The notes beneath the pieces are model-generated. The model worked only from the letters and a program-made list of their open reading frames with translations. It did not search any database and had not been told where the DNA came from. 64,000 nt of DNA, from contig CAWGKI010000003.1 of assembly GCA_963823095.1 (NCBI GenBank), positions 124,001 through 188,000 on the forward strand, in the 5' to 3' direction. Below are positions 41,401 through 53,846 of the stretch, one piece after another. Numbering within the stretch: position 1 is the first letter of the stretch; each line of letters begins with the position of its first letter. The DNA is from CAIVVT01 sp963823095 (GTDB lineage Bacteria > Acidobacteriota > Terriglobia > Bryobacterales > Bryobacteraceae). The position numbers were made by a program, and so were the translations under genes.

Positions 41401-43026
41401 CTATCGGACGCTTGCTTTGCCGTGGATCAGGTAGTCTTCGTAGGTTCCCTGGAAGTCCTCGATCTCGCCGCCACTAAAGTGCCAGATGCGCGTGGCCACT
41501 TCGTCGATGACGTCGTGATCGTGCGTGACCAGCAGCACGGTGCCCTCATATTTCTGAAGCGCGACGTTCAGTGCGTTGATTGACTCCAGGTCGAGGTGGT
41601 TGGTGGGCTCGTCGAGCACCAGGAAGTTCGGCTTCTGCAGCATCAGGCGGCAGAAGATGATCCTGGCCGCCTCGCCGCCCGAGAGCGTGGTGGTCGACTT
41701 CAACCCGTCGTCGCCGCTGAATAGCATCTGGCCCATCAGCCCGCGGATGTCTTCCTGCGCAACCGACGGGTCGAACTGGTAGAGCCATTCGAACGCGGTC
41801 ATGCCCGGCGTGATGGATTCCCGGTGATCCTGTGCGAAGTAGCCGACCGAGACTTCGTGGCCCCACTTCACTTCGCCGGAGTCGATGGTGAACTGCTCGT
41901 CGGCGGCCTCGATGAAGCCCCCCGAGTTGCGAATCAGCGAACGCAGCAGAGTGGTTTTACCCGTTCCATTGCGGCCCATCAGTGCAATTCGCTCGCCTCG
42001 CGCGACGTTCGCGCTGAAATTGTCGATGACTTTCAAATCGCCGTACGACTTGCAGAGATTCTTAAACTCCAGCGCGTGCCGGCCCGACGGCCGCTTGGTC
42101 AAAAACCGGATATAGGGCCGCGCGATGTTGGACCGCGCCAGTTCGGCGCTCTGCAGCCGCTCGACTTCCTTCTTGCGCGAGGTCACCTGCGAGGAGCGGG
42201 TACCGGCCGAGAAGCGGGCAATGAACTCATTCAACTGCTCGATCTTCTTCTCTCGCTGTGCGTTCTGCGACTCGATCCGCGACCGGATCTGGGTCTTGGC
42301 CAGCACCATGTCGTCGTAGCCGCCGGTGTAGGTGATAATCGTCTCGTAGTCGATGTCGGCGATATGCGTGCAAACGCTGTTGAGGAAGTGCCTGTCGTGC
42401 GAAATGACGATCAGCGCGCCCTCGTAGCGGCCCAGGTAGTCCTGCAGCCAGTGGACCGAATCCAAGTCGAGGTAGTTGGTGGGCTCGTCGAGCAGCAACG
42501 CTTCCGGATCGCCGAACAGCGCCTGCGCCAGAAGAACGCGCACCTTCTGGCCGCCCTGCAACTCGCTCATCTTGCGATCGTGTACTTCGTCGGGCACGTC
42601 GAGGCCGGCGAGGAGAATCGCCGCGTCGCTCTCGGCGGTGTAGCCGCCCTCTTCACCGACAATGCCTTCCAGTTCGCCCAGGCGCATGCCGTCGGCGTCG
42701 GTCAGTTGATCGTGCGGCTTTTCGTAGAGTGAATCGCGCTCCTGGAGCGCCTTCCACAGGGCCTTGTTGCCCATAATGACCGTGTCGATCACGCGATAGG
42801 CGTCGAAGGCGTACTGGTCCTGGCGCAGGATGCCAAGCTTCTTGGGGCGGACGAAGGTGCCCTTGGTGGGCTCGATCTCGCCGGTCAGCACCCGCATGAA
42901 AGTAGACTTGCCGGAGCCGTTCGGCCCGGTGAGACCGTAGCGGCGGCCGTTGTAAAACGTGCAAGTCACATCTTCAAACAAGATGCGGGCGCCGAAGCGC
43001 ATTGTGAGATTGTTGACGGAAATCAA
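41401..43026 (-). CDS. ABC-F ATPase (YbiT-like)
   Basis: 541 residues, two ABC domains and no membrane segment. Domain 1: Walker A GPNGSGKST (about 34-42), signature LQGGQK, Walker B LLLDEPTNYLD. Domain 2: Walker A GRNGTGKTT, signature LSGGEA, Walker B VLDEPTNHLD. Between them is the charged helical linker (YDDMVLAKTQIRSRIESQNA) that enters the ribosome exit site in this family. Length and the linker best fit the YbiT subgroup. ABC-F proteins bind ribosomes to relieve stalled translation; some give antibiotic resistance. It is a single gene, transcribed toward the 145-bp element. Confidence 0.9.
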   Translation of the reverse strand: MISVNNLTMRFGARILFEDVTCTFYNGRRYGLTGPNGSGKSTFMRVLTGEIEPTKGTFVRPKKLGILRQDQYAFDAYRVIDTVIMGNKALWKALQERDSLYEKPHDQLTDADGMRLGELEGIVGEEGGYTAESDAAILLAGLDVPDEVHDRKMSELQGGQKVRVLLAQALFGDPEALLLDEPTNYLDLDSVHWLQDYLGRYEGALIVISHDRHFLNSVCTHIADIDYETIITYTGGYDDMVLAKTQIRSRIESQNAQREKKIEQLNEFIARFSAGTRSSQVTSRKKEVERLQSAELARSNIARPYIRFLTKRPSGRHALEFKNLCKSYGDLKVIDNFSANVARGERIALMGRNGTGKTTLLRSLIRNSGGFIEAADEQFTIDSGEVKWGHEVSVGYFAQDHRESITPGMTAFEWLYQFDPSVAQEDIRGLMGQMLFSGDDGLKSTTTLSGGEAARIIFCRLMLQKPNFLVLDEPTNHLDLESINALNVALQKYEGTVLLVTHDHDVIDEVATRIWHFSGGEIEDFQGTYEDYLIHGKASVR

Positions 43027-43157
43027 GGGGAACTTCCAGTTTATCGCGTGATGGCCCGGTTGCGGGGATTTTCGCGGAGCTGGCCCCGTGCCAAAGTGCG
43101 CAAACCGCTCATCGTGAGCGATTTGAGACTATAACCCATTATGATTCAACTACTTAG

Positions 43158-43193
43158 AAATGCCAAACCACTCAAATGAGCGGTTTGGCATTT
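43158..43193. terminator. Bidirectional terminator hairpin
   Basis: Arms 43158-43174 and 43177-43193 (AAATGCCAAACC... / ...GGTTTGGCATTT), 17 bp with one mismatch and a two-base loop, followed by T's on the plus strand and TTTCTAAG on the minus strand. It lies 45 bases after the last permease stop, so it probably ends the 12.6-kb permease operon. Confidence 0.75.
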
Positions 43194-43238
43194 TGCCGTG
43201 GGTGGTGATGTCACGAAACACTGACGCCGGACAGTGGC

Positions 43239-45703
43239 TCATTCGACGCGCAACGCGACCACCGGGTCCACGCGCGTAGCACGCCGGGCTGGGAAGAAGC
43301 TGGCCGCCAGGACCACCGCCACCAGCGCGCAGGCCATAAAACCGAACGTCCAAGGGTCCGATGCCTGGACGCCAAACAACAGCGATTGAATGGAGCGAGT
43401 GAGAAGCGCAGCGGCGAGGGCGCCGCCCACAATGCCGGCCAGGCCCAACAGCAGACCTTCCTTCAGCACAATGCCCTGCACCTGGCCCATGGATGCGCCA
43501 ATCGCGATACGAATGCCGAACTCGCCGGTCCGCTGGGCGACTGAGTAAGAAATCACGCCATACAAGCCCACCGCGGCCAGCAAGAGTGCCAGTGCCGAGA
43601 AGAGCGTGAGCACCATGCTGAGGAAGCGCGGACGAGCCTGCTCGCCGCGCAGGACTTCCTCCATGGTCCGAATCTGCGCCACGGGGATGGATGGATCGAG
43701 CGACCGGATGGCCGCCGCCACCGGGCCGGCCAGCGCGCTTGGATCGCCGCTGCCTTGAACGACGACGTTCTCGACGCGTAGATACGCGCCTTGGGCCCGG
43801 AGCTGCTGGAACGGCATGTAGATTTCCGTGCCGGCGGGTTTGTCAAGCCCTCCGTTGCGGGCATCCGACACGACTCCAACGATAGTACGCCATGGATCTT
43901 CAAAGCCTGGGCGGATGCGTCGGCCCAGCGCGCTCTGATTGCCGTAATAGAGGTGAGCCATGGTTTGGTTCACGACCACCGAAGGAGCGGCGCCTTCCGC
44001 GTCCCGCGCGTCAAGGAAACGGCCGTCCATCAGACGAATGCCCATCTCCTCGAAGTAGCCGGGCGTCACGATGTTCCAGAAGTCGATGTTGTTCGCGGGA
44101 CCGCCTGGGACCTCATGCAAACCCTCAATCTGGGTGTCGTTGGCATCGATCGGCCGGTTAGGCGGCAACCCATCGGAAATACAGACGGACGCGACTTCGG
44201 GGACCTCCTTCACTTTTCGCAGCAGCCGGTCCCAATAGGCGAAGACGTCGTCCGCTTTCGGATACTGCGACTGCGGCAGCGCGACACGCATGGTCAGGAC
44301 GCGATCGGCGCTGAAGCCCGGGTCGTTGCGCTGCAGGCGCCAGAAAGCCTGCACCATCAGGCCCGCGCCGATGAGCAAAACCAGTGCGAGCGAGATCTCC
44401 CCGACGACCAGAAGGCGGCGGAACCAGAGCGAGGAACCCGCCGCGGTGTTGCGTCCGTTGCCGGACTTCAGCGACTGGGACGTGCTGCCCCGCACCAGGT
44501 GCATGAACGGCGCAAGTCCGAAGACAACGCCGGTGAACGCGGTGAGGCCAATCGCGAATAGCAGCGTGGGCAGGTGTAATCCGATTTCGCCCGCGCGCGG
44601 CAGAACGCCGGCCTGCGTGGAAACAATCAGTCGCACGCCGCCGAAAGCGAGTATGAAACCGGCCACTGTGCCGAAAACCGAAAGCACAACGCCCTCGGTG
44701 ACGAACTGCGCCAGCAAACGGCCCGTGCCCGCACCGAGCGCCGCGCGTACGGCCACCTCGCGCTGCCGTGCTTCGGCCCGCGCCAGCAGCAAGTTGGCGA
44801 CGTTTACGCATGCGATCAGCAACACGAACCCGACGGCGCCGAGCAGTAACAGCAGCGACGAACGGACTCCGCGCGTCACCTCATCCTGGAACGCATAGCT
44901 CACGAGAGGGTGGTTGACCGGGTGCAGATTGTGCGACTTCATAGTCGTCAGCGCACCGGTCTTGCGCACATAGTTGGCCATCTCCGCGCTGGCCTGGGCG
45001 TAAGACACGCCGGGCTTGAGCCGACCGACCAGGTAGAGCAAGTGATTGCCCCAACTCTGCTCGGCCGGGTCCATACGCCAGGGAATCCACACTTCGGGCG
45101 GATCCGGGTCGCCGGGAGGGAACCGGAAATCGACCGGCATGACGCCCAGCACGGTGCACTTCTCTCCGTTGTAGAGAATTTCGCGATTTACGAGCGTGGG
45201 GTCCGCGCCGAATGCCCTCTGCCATATGGAATAGGACAGCACGGCGGTCAGCGGCGCACCGAAGGCGTCATCAGCGGGCTGGATCAGGCGTCCTCTTAAC
45301 GGCTGCACACCCAGCGTTTGCAAGTAGAGTTCCAGTGACGCGCGCGCCGTGGACGCGAACCGGCTGCGGCTCCGCCGCCAATGTTAGCGCCGGTCTCCGC
45401 CCAGGCGTCGAACGTCTGCCAGGAGCTGAGGTCCTTCTTAAGTTCGAGGTACTCGGGCCGCGAGGCCCAGAACCTCCGGAAACCGTTGACCCCTTGCTTG
45501 GGGAACTCGGTGTATACCTCAATCAGGCGGTCCGGCGCCGCGTAGCCTAACGGCCGGAACAGCACCGAGTGGACCACGCTGAAAATCGCCGTTGACGAGC
45601 CAATGCCGAGTCCCAAAGTCAGCACGGCGATGGCAGTGAAGCCGCGCGCGTTTCCCAGCGTGCGCAGCGTATATCGGACGTTTTGAATCAGTCCGTCTAG
45701 CAT
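43239..45703 (-). CDS. ADOP-type ABC permease 1
   Basis: About 820 residues from ATG 45703, with one frame change near 45340. The N-terminus MLDGLIQNVRYTLRTLGNAR has a MacB-like helix and periplasmic domain, followed by the first FtsX domain (LLLLLGAVGFVLLIACVNVA, NLLLARAEARQREVAVRAAL), a second periplasmic domain and a final FtsX domain (LLLAAVGLYGVISYSVAQRT, EFGIRIAIGASMGQVQ), ending PARRATRVDPVVALRVE. Two periplasmic and two FtsX parts are the hallmark of acidobacterial duplicated orphan permeases. Last gene of the operon. It is the most divergent of the four. Confidence 0.85.
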
Positions 45704-45784
45704 CCAAGCCCCCTTGAATTGTTCAGACCTCTATGCACTCCCGTGCCGCGCGCCGGAGTCCCAGCCGTGCGCGGCTATTGTGCT

Positions 45785-48242
45785 TTACTCGTATCGCAGC
45801 GCCACCAGCGGATCCACCTTCGTCGCCCGCTGCGCGGGCAGCAGGCTTGCCGTCAGCGCTACCGCGATCAGGAACAGAGCCGCACCCGCGAAGATCGACG
45901 GGTCCGTCGCGCTGACGCTTAGCAGCAGGCTGGCGACCACTTGCGATGCGGCCAGCGCCACGGCGACGCCGACCACCAGGCCGATCGTCGTCAACGCCAG
46001 ACCCTTCTTCAACACCATGCCCATCACGTTCGAGCGCTGTCCGCCCAAAGCCATGCGAATGCCGATCTCGTGCGTGCGCTGGGTGACCGAGTAGGCCATG
46101 ACACTGTACAACCCCACCGCGGCCAGCAGCAATGCGATCACGCCCAATACGCTCAGCAGACTCGCGGCGACCCGCTGCGGAAACACCGATGCGCCCATGT
46201 AGTCCTCGAAGGACATCGCGTCGTAGACTCCGACGCCGGGATCGATGCTGGACACTGCGCGGCGCAGGATCGGCAAGGCTTGCGCCGGTTCGTCCGCGGT
46301 CCTGACGTAAAGGCCGACGCCGCGGTCATAGTCGCCGACGCTGCCGTAGCGTTGCGCAAACGGCACGTAGATCGTTGGCCGCACGTTCTCGACGAAGCTG
46401 TAGTACTTGCTGTCCTTGGCCAGTCCTACGATGGTGACCTGAGCGCCGCAGCCACGCATCTTCATCCCGAGGGGATCCCTAGCCCCGAGGAAGTGGCGGA
46501 CGAACGCCTCATTCACAATCGCGACGGGAGCGCTCTTCGGGTCGTCCTGCGGGCCGAACTCCCGGCCCTGCAGGATAGGAATCTTCAGCATGTGGAAGTA
46601 ACCCGCCGACACGAGGTTCCGATCGATGGCCGAGTTCTCGCCGCGCGGGCGTATGTAGCCATCCACATCCACGCCACATCCGGGCGCCCCCGAGAATCCG
46701 AGCGGAATGCTTTCCGAGTATCCGGCCTGAACGATGCCCGGCGAGGACTCCAATCGCTCCCGAAGCCGTCGCAGGAACTCGGCCCGCTGTTCAGGGGCCG
46801 TGTAGCCGCTCGGGGAGAGGTAGAACTTGGAGACCAGCATGTTCTTCGGCTCGAAGCCAGGATTGATCGAGCTCGCGGTACGAAAGCTCTTGGCGAACAG
46901 ACCCGCGCCCACCAGGGCCACCAGCGCCAGCGCCACTTCGCCGATCACCAATGCGTCGCGCATGCGATGCGTACCGGCACCCGATGTCCCGCTGCGTCCA
47001 CCTTCCTTCAGTGAATCGACGAGATCCGAGCGTACTGCATGCAGCGACGGGACCAGCCCCGAGACCAGAGCGGCAATAACGCAAGTCAGCACGGAGAAAG
47101 CCAGGATAGTGACGTTGAAGGGGACGTTGAGGTTGAGCGGGTACTCGGTGGCCGGTACCAGAAGCAGCAGCAAATGCCTTCCCCACAGGGCCAGCGGGAC
47201 GCCGACCAGCGCGCCCAAGCCGGCCAGCAGCAGTGCTTCCGTCAGCAGTTGGCGCGAGAGTCTGGCGCGGTTGGCGCCGAGCGCCAGACGCAGGCTCAAC
47301 TCCCTCTGACGCGCGGTCGCACGAGCCAGCAGCAGGTTGGCCACATTGGCACAGGCGATCAGCAGCACCACGCCACACATCGCCAGAAGAATGCGCAGCG
47401 GCCCGGCGAGCAGGAATTTGACGTTGTTGTGGGCTTCCTCTTCCGTGTTCAGCACTGCGCCGATCTTGTCGTTCGTTCCCGGGTATCGCTGGGCCAACAG
47501 AGCGGCCATGCTTCGCACTTCCGCGCGTGCCTGCTCCAGGGTTACGCCGGGCTTCAGCCGGGCGACAGTCATGATTCCGCGTGCTCCGCGCCCTTCGAGA
47601 ATCCCCGTACTGACCTGGTTCAATTGCGTACCCATGGTGAGCGGCACCCAGATGTCGAAAGCCACGCCTCGCCACGCACCGCCAAACTCGGGCGGTGCTA
47701 CGCCGATAATCGTCAGATCGTGCCGGTTGGCGCGGAGCGTCTTGCCAACGATGCCGGGATCTGCTTGGAAGTAGTCTTGCCAGAACCGGTGGCTGATCAC
47801 GGCGACCAGTTCCTTCTCGCCGCGTTCCGCGAGATTGAAGGTGCGTCCTTTTACTGGGCGCACGCCCAGCACTGCAAAGTAATTGCCCGATACCAGTTCT
47901 CCCCAGATGCGTCTCGGCGTTGCTGCCTTCGCCGATATCGAACGCAGCCGGCTCCTGCGAAGCGGCGAGCCCGTCCAGCAGTTTCAAGTTGGCGCGGAAA
48001 TCGAGGTAGTCGGGATAGGAGACATTTTGGCCGTCCGGCCGGATGGACTCGAGGCTCAGATTCGGTCTCCCGTCGGTCACGCCCGGCACCGGCTTCAGCA
48101 TGATCGCGTCCACCCAACTGAACACCGTCGTGTTGGCAGCAATCGCCACAGCTAAGGTGAGGATCGCCACGGCGGCGAAGCCGGGCGAGTGCGCCAGCGC
48201 CCGCAGGGAATATCCAAGATCTTTACGCAACGAGTTCAGCAT
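45785..48242 (-). CDS. ADOP-type ABC permease 2
   Basis: About 819 residues from ATG 48242 (MLNSLRKDLGYSLRALAHSP), with one frame change near 47880. It contains the periplasmic domains (VLGVRPVKGRTFNLAERGEK) and FtsX domains (VVLLIACANVANLLLARATA; YSVMAYSVTQRTHEIGIRMA) and ends RATKVDPLVALRYE. It is a close paralogue of permeases 3 and 4: whole blocks such as RTHEIGIRMALGGQRSNVMG are shared. The start of permease 1 is 81 bases downstream of its stop; the start of this gene lies 28 bases after permease 3. Confidence 0.85.
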
Positions 48243-48270
48243 GATTCACCACCCAATTCACTCTGCCGGC

Positions 48271-50734
48271 TCAATCACAGTGCAGCGCAGTCAGCGGATC
48301 TACTCTAGTCGCACGCCTCGCGGGCATCAGGCTGGCCGTGAGCGCTACCGCGATCAGGAACGCCGCCGCGCCCGCGAAGATCAACGGGTCCGTGGCGCTG
48401 ACGCTTAGCAACATGCTGGCGACCACTTGCGACGCGAGCCAGCGCCACGGAGACGCCGACCACCAGGCCGATCGTCGTCAACGCCAGACCCTTCTTCAAC
48501 ACCATGCCCATCACATTCGAGCGCTGTCCGCCCAACGCCATGCGAATGCCGATCTCGTGCGTGCGCTGGGTGACCGAATAGGCCATCACGCTGTACAGCC
48601 CCATCGCCGCCAGCAGACAGGGCAATCGCGCCGAGTACGCTGAGCAGGCGCGCGGCGATCTTCTGCGCGAACACCGAGAAGCCGATGTAGTCTTCGAGCG
48701 GCATGAATGCGTAGACGCCCGACGGCGGGATCGAGACTGGACGCAGCGCGGCGGAGAACCGGTAGAGCCTGGAGCGGATCGCCCGCGGTCTTGATGAACA
48801 CGCCGATGCCGGGTCATAGTCGTTCGCCGGGCCGTAGCGCTGCGCGAACGGTGCGTAGATCATCGGCCGCGGCGTCTTGGCGTGAAACTGTAGTACTTGC
48901 GTCCTTGCCAGTCCGACGATGGTGAGCTGCAGCGCCGCAGCCGCGGATTTGCATCCCGACCGGATCCTTATCGTTCAGAAAATGGTGCACGAACGCCTGG
49001 TTCACAATGGCTACCTGGCGCGCCTTTCAGATCGTCTCCCGCATTGAACTCGCGGCCGTTCAGGATCGGGATCCGCAACAGATGGAAGAACCCGGTTGAA
49101 ACAAGGTTGCGTCGACCGACGGGCCTTCGCCGGGCGGGACGAACATAGCCGGGCACTTCCACATCGCAGCCCGAGGTCCCCGCATATCCCAGTGGAATGC
49201 TTTCGGCAAAACCAGCTCTCGAACAATGCCGGGAGCGGCCTCCAGCCGTTCCCGCAAGCGCTGCATGAAGTCCGCGCGTTGTTGGGCGGCCGTGTAGCCG
49301 CTGGGCGACAGATAGAATTTCGCCACCAGCACGTTCTTCGACGTCGAAGCCGGGATCCATGGCGGTGGCCGAGTCGGAAACTCTTGGCGAACAGTCCCGC
49401 GCCCACCAGCGCGACGAGCGCCAGCGCCATTTCGCCGACTACCAGCAGGTCCCGTCATGCGGTGCGTGCCGGCGCCGGCGGTCCCGCCGCGCCCTCCTTC
49501 TTTCAACGCATCGACAAGGTCTGAGCGAACGGCGTGCAGAGCGGGGAGCAGCCCCGAAACCAGGGCCGCAAGCATGCAGGTCAGCACGGAGAAACCCAGG
49601 ATGGTCGCGTTCAAGGGGATGTCCATACGGATCGGCAATTCCATGGGCGGCAGCAGGAAGGCCAGCATCGGCCGCGCCCACATCGCCAGCGGCACGCCGA
49701 TCAGCGCTCCAAGAAAGGCCAGCACCAGGGCCTCGGTCAGCAACTGGCGCGAGAGCTGGCCACGGTTGGCCCCCAGCGCCAGGCGCAAGCTCAGCTCTCT
49801 TTGGCGCGCGGTGGCGCGGGCGAGCAGCAGGTTGGCCACGTTGGCGCACGCGATTAGCAGCACCACGCCGCACATGGCCAGCAGGATGCGCAGCGATCCG
49901 CCGAGGATGAACTTGACGTTGTTATGCGCATCGCCTTCCGCATGCAGCGTCGCGACGGCATTCGTGTTCGTCTCGGGATAGCTGCGAGCCAGCAGCGCCG
50001 CCAGGCTTTGCACCTCCGCCTCCGCCTGCTTCAGCGTCACGCCGGGCTTCAGGTGAGCGACGGTCAGTAGCGCCCGCGCGTCCCGCCGTTCGAGCATCGC
50101 CTGGCCCATCAGATTGAACTGCGGGCCCAAAGTGATCGGCACCCAGATGTCGAAGGCCAGGCCGCGCCAGGCGCCGCCGAAATTGGGCCCAGCGACACCG
50201 ACGATCTTCAACTCGCGCTTGTTGGCGCGGAGTGTCTTGCCGACAACGCCGGGATCGCCGTGGAAATACTCTTTCCAGAAGCTGTAGCCGATGACGGCGA
50301 CCAGATCCCGCTCCGCACGCTCGTCGCTCAGAAACATACGTCCCAGCACTGGCCGCACACCCAGCACGGAGAAGTAGTTGCCCGTGACCATCTCGCCCAG
50401 GATCCGCCGGGGTGCGCTGCCTTCGCCGATATCGAATGCCGCCGGCTCGCGCGATGCGGCCAGGTCAACCAGTTTCAGATTGGCGCGGTAATCGAGGAAG
50501 TCGAGGTAGGAGACATTGCTACTGTACGGCGGCAGCATTTCCAGGCTGAATGTCGGCCGCCCATCAGTCACGCCCGGTAGAGGCTTCAGAATAATCGCGT
50601 CGACCCAACTGAACACCGTCGTGTTGGCTGCAATCGCGACAGCGAGAGTGAGGACCGCGACGCAGGCAAATCCGGGCGAGTGCGCGAGCGCTCGGAGCGA
50701 GTATCCGAATGTCTTTGCGCAATGAGTTCAACAT
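48271..50734 (-). CDS. ADOP-type ABC permease 3, many frameshifts
   Basis: Gene limits are set by ATG 50734 (MLNSLRKD) and the end TRVDPLTALHCD with TGA at 48271. The largest uninterrupted piece is 49060-50616, which has an FtsX domain (VVLLIACANVANLLLARATA) and the periplasmic domain. At least six indels occur, especially between 48400 and 49450, with the correct reading recoverable in other frames (YSVMAYSVTQRTHEIGIRMA at about 48570). The density here is higher than in permeases 1 and 2. It may be a dying paralogue or a poorly covered repeat where reads from the copies were mixed; the latter is attractive because the copies are near-identical in blocks. Confidence 0.75.
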
Positions 50735-50768
50735 GATTCAAATCACGCTTTCCAACTTTCGGCGAATT

Positions 50769-53265
50769 TCAATCGCAGTGCAGCGCGGTCAGCGGATCCA
50801 CTCGTGTCGCACGCCGCGCGGGCAACAGGCTGGCGAGCAGGGCCACCAGCGTCAAGGAATGCAGCGGCGCATGCGAGTATGGCTGGATCGGATAGCGCTC
50901 ACATTCACCAGCATTCCCGCCAATACCTGCGACCCGCCCAACGAAACCGCCAGGCCCGCCAGCAGACCTGTGAGGGCCAGCCGCAGCCCCTTGCTCACGA
51001 TCATGCCCATAACGCTTCCACGCTGCCCGCCGAGCGCCATGCGGATGCCAATCTCGTGCGTTCTCTGGCTGACCGAATACGCCATCACGCTGTACAGACC
51101 GATGGCCGCGAGCGCCAGCGAAATCAAGCCGAGCACACTAAGCAGCCGGCCCGCCAGCTTCTGCGCGAACAGAGACGCGGTGATGTATTCCTGAAGCGCG
51201 CTCGCGTCATAGACGCCGACGGCCGGGTCGATTTCCGACACCGCGTCGCCGCAGCAGGGCCGTGCCGCTGGCCGGGTCGCTGCTAGGTGCGGACATAGAA
51301 ACCGACGCCCCGGTCGTAGCCGGACTTGCTGCGGATAGATCTGCAGGAACGGCACGTAGAAAAACGGCATTGGCTGCTTCGTTCATCGTGCGGTACTTGC
51401 TGTCCTTCACCAGGCCGACCACAGTGAACGTCAATCCCCAGGCGCGGATCTTCTGGCCGATCGGGTCGCGTCCCTGCATATAGCGCTTCACGAGAGTCTG
51501 GTTCACCACCATCACCGGCGTCGAATTCGCGTCGTCATGCTCGGTAAATTCGCGGCCGGCCAGGATCGGCATCCTCATCATTCCGGAAGAAGCCGGGCGA
51601 GACCATGTTGCGGCTGAATATCCATGTCCTCGCCGAGCGCGGGGACATAGTCGTCGAAGAAAAGCGTCGCAACCCGGCCCGCCCGAGAAACCGAGAGGAA
51701 TGGACTCGGCAAATGCCGCGCCGGTGACTCCGGGAGTGGCCAGCGAGCCGATCGTTCAGCCGGCGGCAGAACTGCACTCTTTGCTCCCTTTCGGCGTACC
51801 CGCTGGGCGAGAGATAGAACTTCGAAACCACGACGTTGGTCGGGTCGAATCCAGGTTGAATCGCGCTGGCCAATTGGAAGCTGCGCGCAAACAAGCGCGG
51901 CCGAAGCGATAGCGACCAGCGCCAAAGCCATCTCGCCTACAACCAGCAGGTCGCGGAGCCGGTGGGAATGCGTGCCGGCCGATCCGCCCCGGCCGCCTTC
52001 CTTCAAGGGATCGACCAGGCTGGCCCGCGAAAGCAGCAGCGCCGGCGCAACGCCGGAGAGGACCGCGGCCAGGACGCAAATCAAGACGTGAAAACAGCAA
52101 GATGGAGCCGCTGAAGCTGCTGTCCAGCGATACCGGCAGTTCGGTCGGAGGAGCCAGATAGCTCAAGGACGACTTGTGCGTAACGCGACAGTGGAATCGC
52201 CACCAGACCGCCGCGACCGCGGAAAGCAGCAGCGCTTCGGTCAGCATCTGGCGGATGAGCCGCCCGCGGTTGGCGCCCAGACGCCAGGCGGAGCGTCAGT
52301 TCCTTTTGTCGGGCCGTCGCGCGGGCCAGCAGGAGATTGGCCACATTCGCGCAAGCAATCAGCAGCACAACGAAGCCCATGGCCATGAGGATCTTCAGCG
52401 GCGCGGTCATCAGGGCGCGCGCGCCGGTGTGCGACTTTATCTATCGGGAACATCGCGGAGAACACGCCCGTATTGGTCTGCGGGAAACGTGCGACGACAG
52501 TTGACGCCCGAAGGCCGCCGCTTCGCTATTCGCCTGTTCCACGGTAACGCCCGGTTTTAACCGCGCTACCGAGAGTATGCCTCGGGATGTACGACTTCGC
52601 AGCGAGCCTTCATCCGTCTGCTTCAGTTGCGGTCCCAGCGTAATCGGAACCCATAAGTCGTACGCCAGCCCGCTCTGGCTGCCGCCGAATCCCGGCGGGG
52701 CTACGCCTATTACAATCAGGTCGCGGCGATTGGCGCGAATGGTCTTGCCCGCGATGGAAGCGTCGCCGTGAAACCGGCCCTGCCAGAGGCGGTAGCTGAT
52801 TACTGCGACCAGGTCCTTCTCGCCGTACTCGCGCGGTTGGAAGGTACGGCCCAAAATCGGGCGTACGTCCAGCACCTTAAAGTAATTGGCGGATACCAGT
52901 TCGCCCCACGCGCGCTGCGGATTGTCGGAGTCTCCGAGTTGGAAAGCCACGGGCTGCATGGTGCCCGCAATTCCGGTCACGAGTTTCAGATTGTCGTTGT
53001 GATCCCGGTAGTCGGGGTACGTGGTGCTGAGGAACGCGCCCCTCGCGTCGAGACTCTCGAACGCCACTACACGTTCGCTCGCCGGTATGCCGGGCACCGG
53101 CCGCAACAACACCATGTCGAGCCAGGAAAAGACAGTCGTGTTCGCAGCAATGGCGACGGCCAGAGTCAGGATGGCAACCGCCGCGAATCCTGGCGAACGG
53201 AGCAAGCCGCGCGCCGCGTAGCCGATGTCTTTCCAGACTGGATCCAGACTGAACTTCCCAAGCAT
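50769..53265 (-). CDS. ADOP-type ABC permease 4, many frameshifts
   Basis: ATG 53265 (MLGKFSLDPVWKDIGYAARG) to a stop at 50769 (TALHCD). The first 275 residues are in frame (RSPGFAAVAILTLAVAIAAN, GVAPPGFGGSQSGLAYDLW); after 52440 the frame changes repeatedly to about 50850. FtsX landmarks are still found (RTHEIGIRMALGGQRGSVMG; VVLLIACANVANLLLARATA). It is the first permease of the operon, 25 bases after the small exported protein. As with permease 3, assembly error in a repeated family is the likeliest reason for the indels. Confidence 0.8.
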
Positions 53266-53290
53266 GGTGCTGTTCTCCGTGCCGTCAACT

Positions 53291-53674
53291 TCAAATGCAC
53301 TTGCCCGTTTCAGTGGTCGCGGCCGCGCGCGCCACCTGTTTCCCGTGGAGGTCCTGGATCGTTGCCGACCAGGATTCCCGGCCGCCATCCGAATCCCATT
53401 CGAGGCGCAATTCGAGCGAGGCGAACCGGGCTATCCAAACGTGGTGGCGAGGTTCGTTGTGACGGAACCTGAGATGCGCGGCGTCCGGTTCGGCGCCGGT
53501 CCATTCCCGAACGATGCTCAGGTCGAGGACTGCCGGCGAATTGTCCGCGGCGGGAGCCGGGCTCTTAGCGAGCGACAGCGCGCCGGAGAGAAGCAGGATC
53601 GCGGTGAACGGCGCCGCCGCTTGAACGGCTGCCCGGCACACGCGACGCAGAGTTCGTAAGAGGTTCTCGAACAT
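53291..53674 (-). CDS. Small exported protein in the permease operon
   Basis: 127 residues from ATG 53674, which has GGGAGG six bases upstream, the best ribosome site of the operon. Signal peptide AAVQAAAPFTAILLLSGALS with cleavage near residue 38, then a short acidic linker and a beta-rich domain with LRFRHNEPRHHVWIARFASL and SWSATIQDLHGKQVARA. Not recognised. It lies between the ATPase and the first permease, so an accessory role in the export system is plausible. Confidence 0.6.
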   Translation of the reverse strand: MFENLLRTLRRVCRAAVQAAAPFTAILLLSGALSLAKSPAPAADNSPAVLDLSIVREWTGAEPDAAHLRFRHNEPRHHVWIARFASLELRLEWDSDGGRESWSATIQDLHGKQVARAAATTETGKCI

Positions 53675-53846
53675 GGATGCCTCCCTATGCAACCGCGCGG
53701 ATGGATAGCCTGGATCCAACTCCCGGCGCGAATTGCGGCCCGTATTCCCTCGCACCACCCGCTCCTTCCGAACTTCCCGACACTACCGGCATCAGACTCG
53801 CCGCGCGAGCCATGCCCGTCGTCCGAACCTCGCTAACGATCGCTCT

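Noticed and set aside
47039..48103. Plus-strand 354-codon open frame opposite permease 2
   Set aside because: Gln/Arg-rich shadow of a clear ADOP permease.
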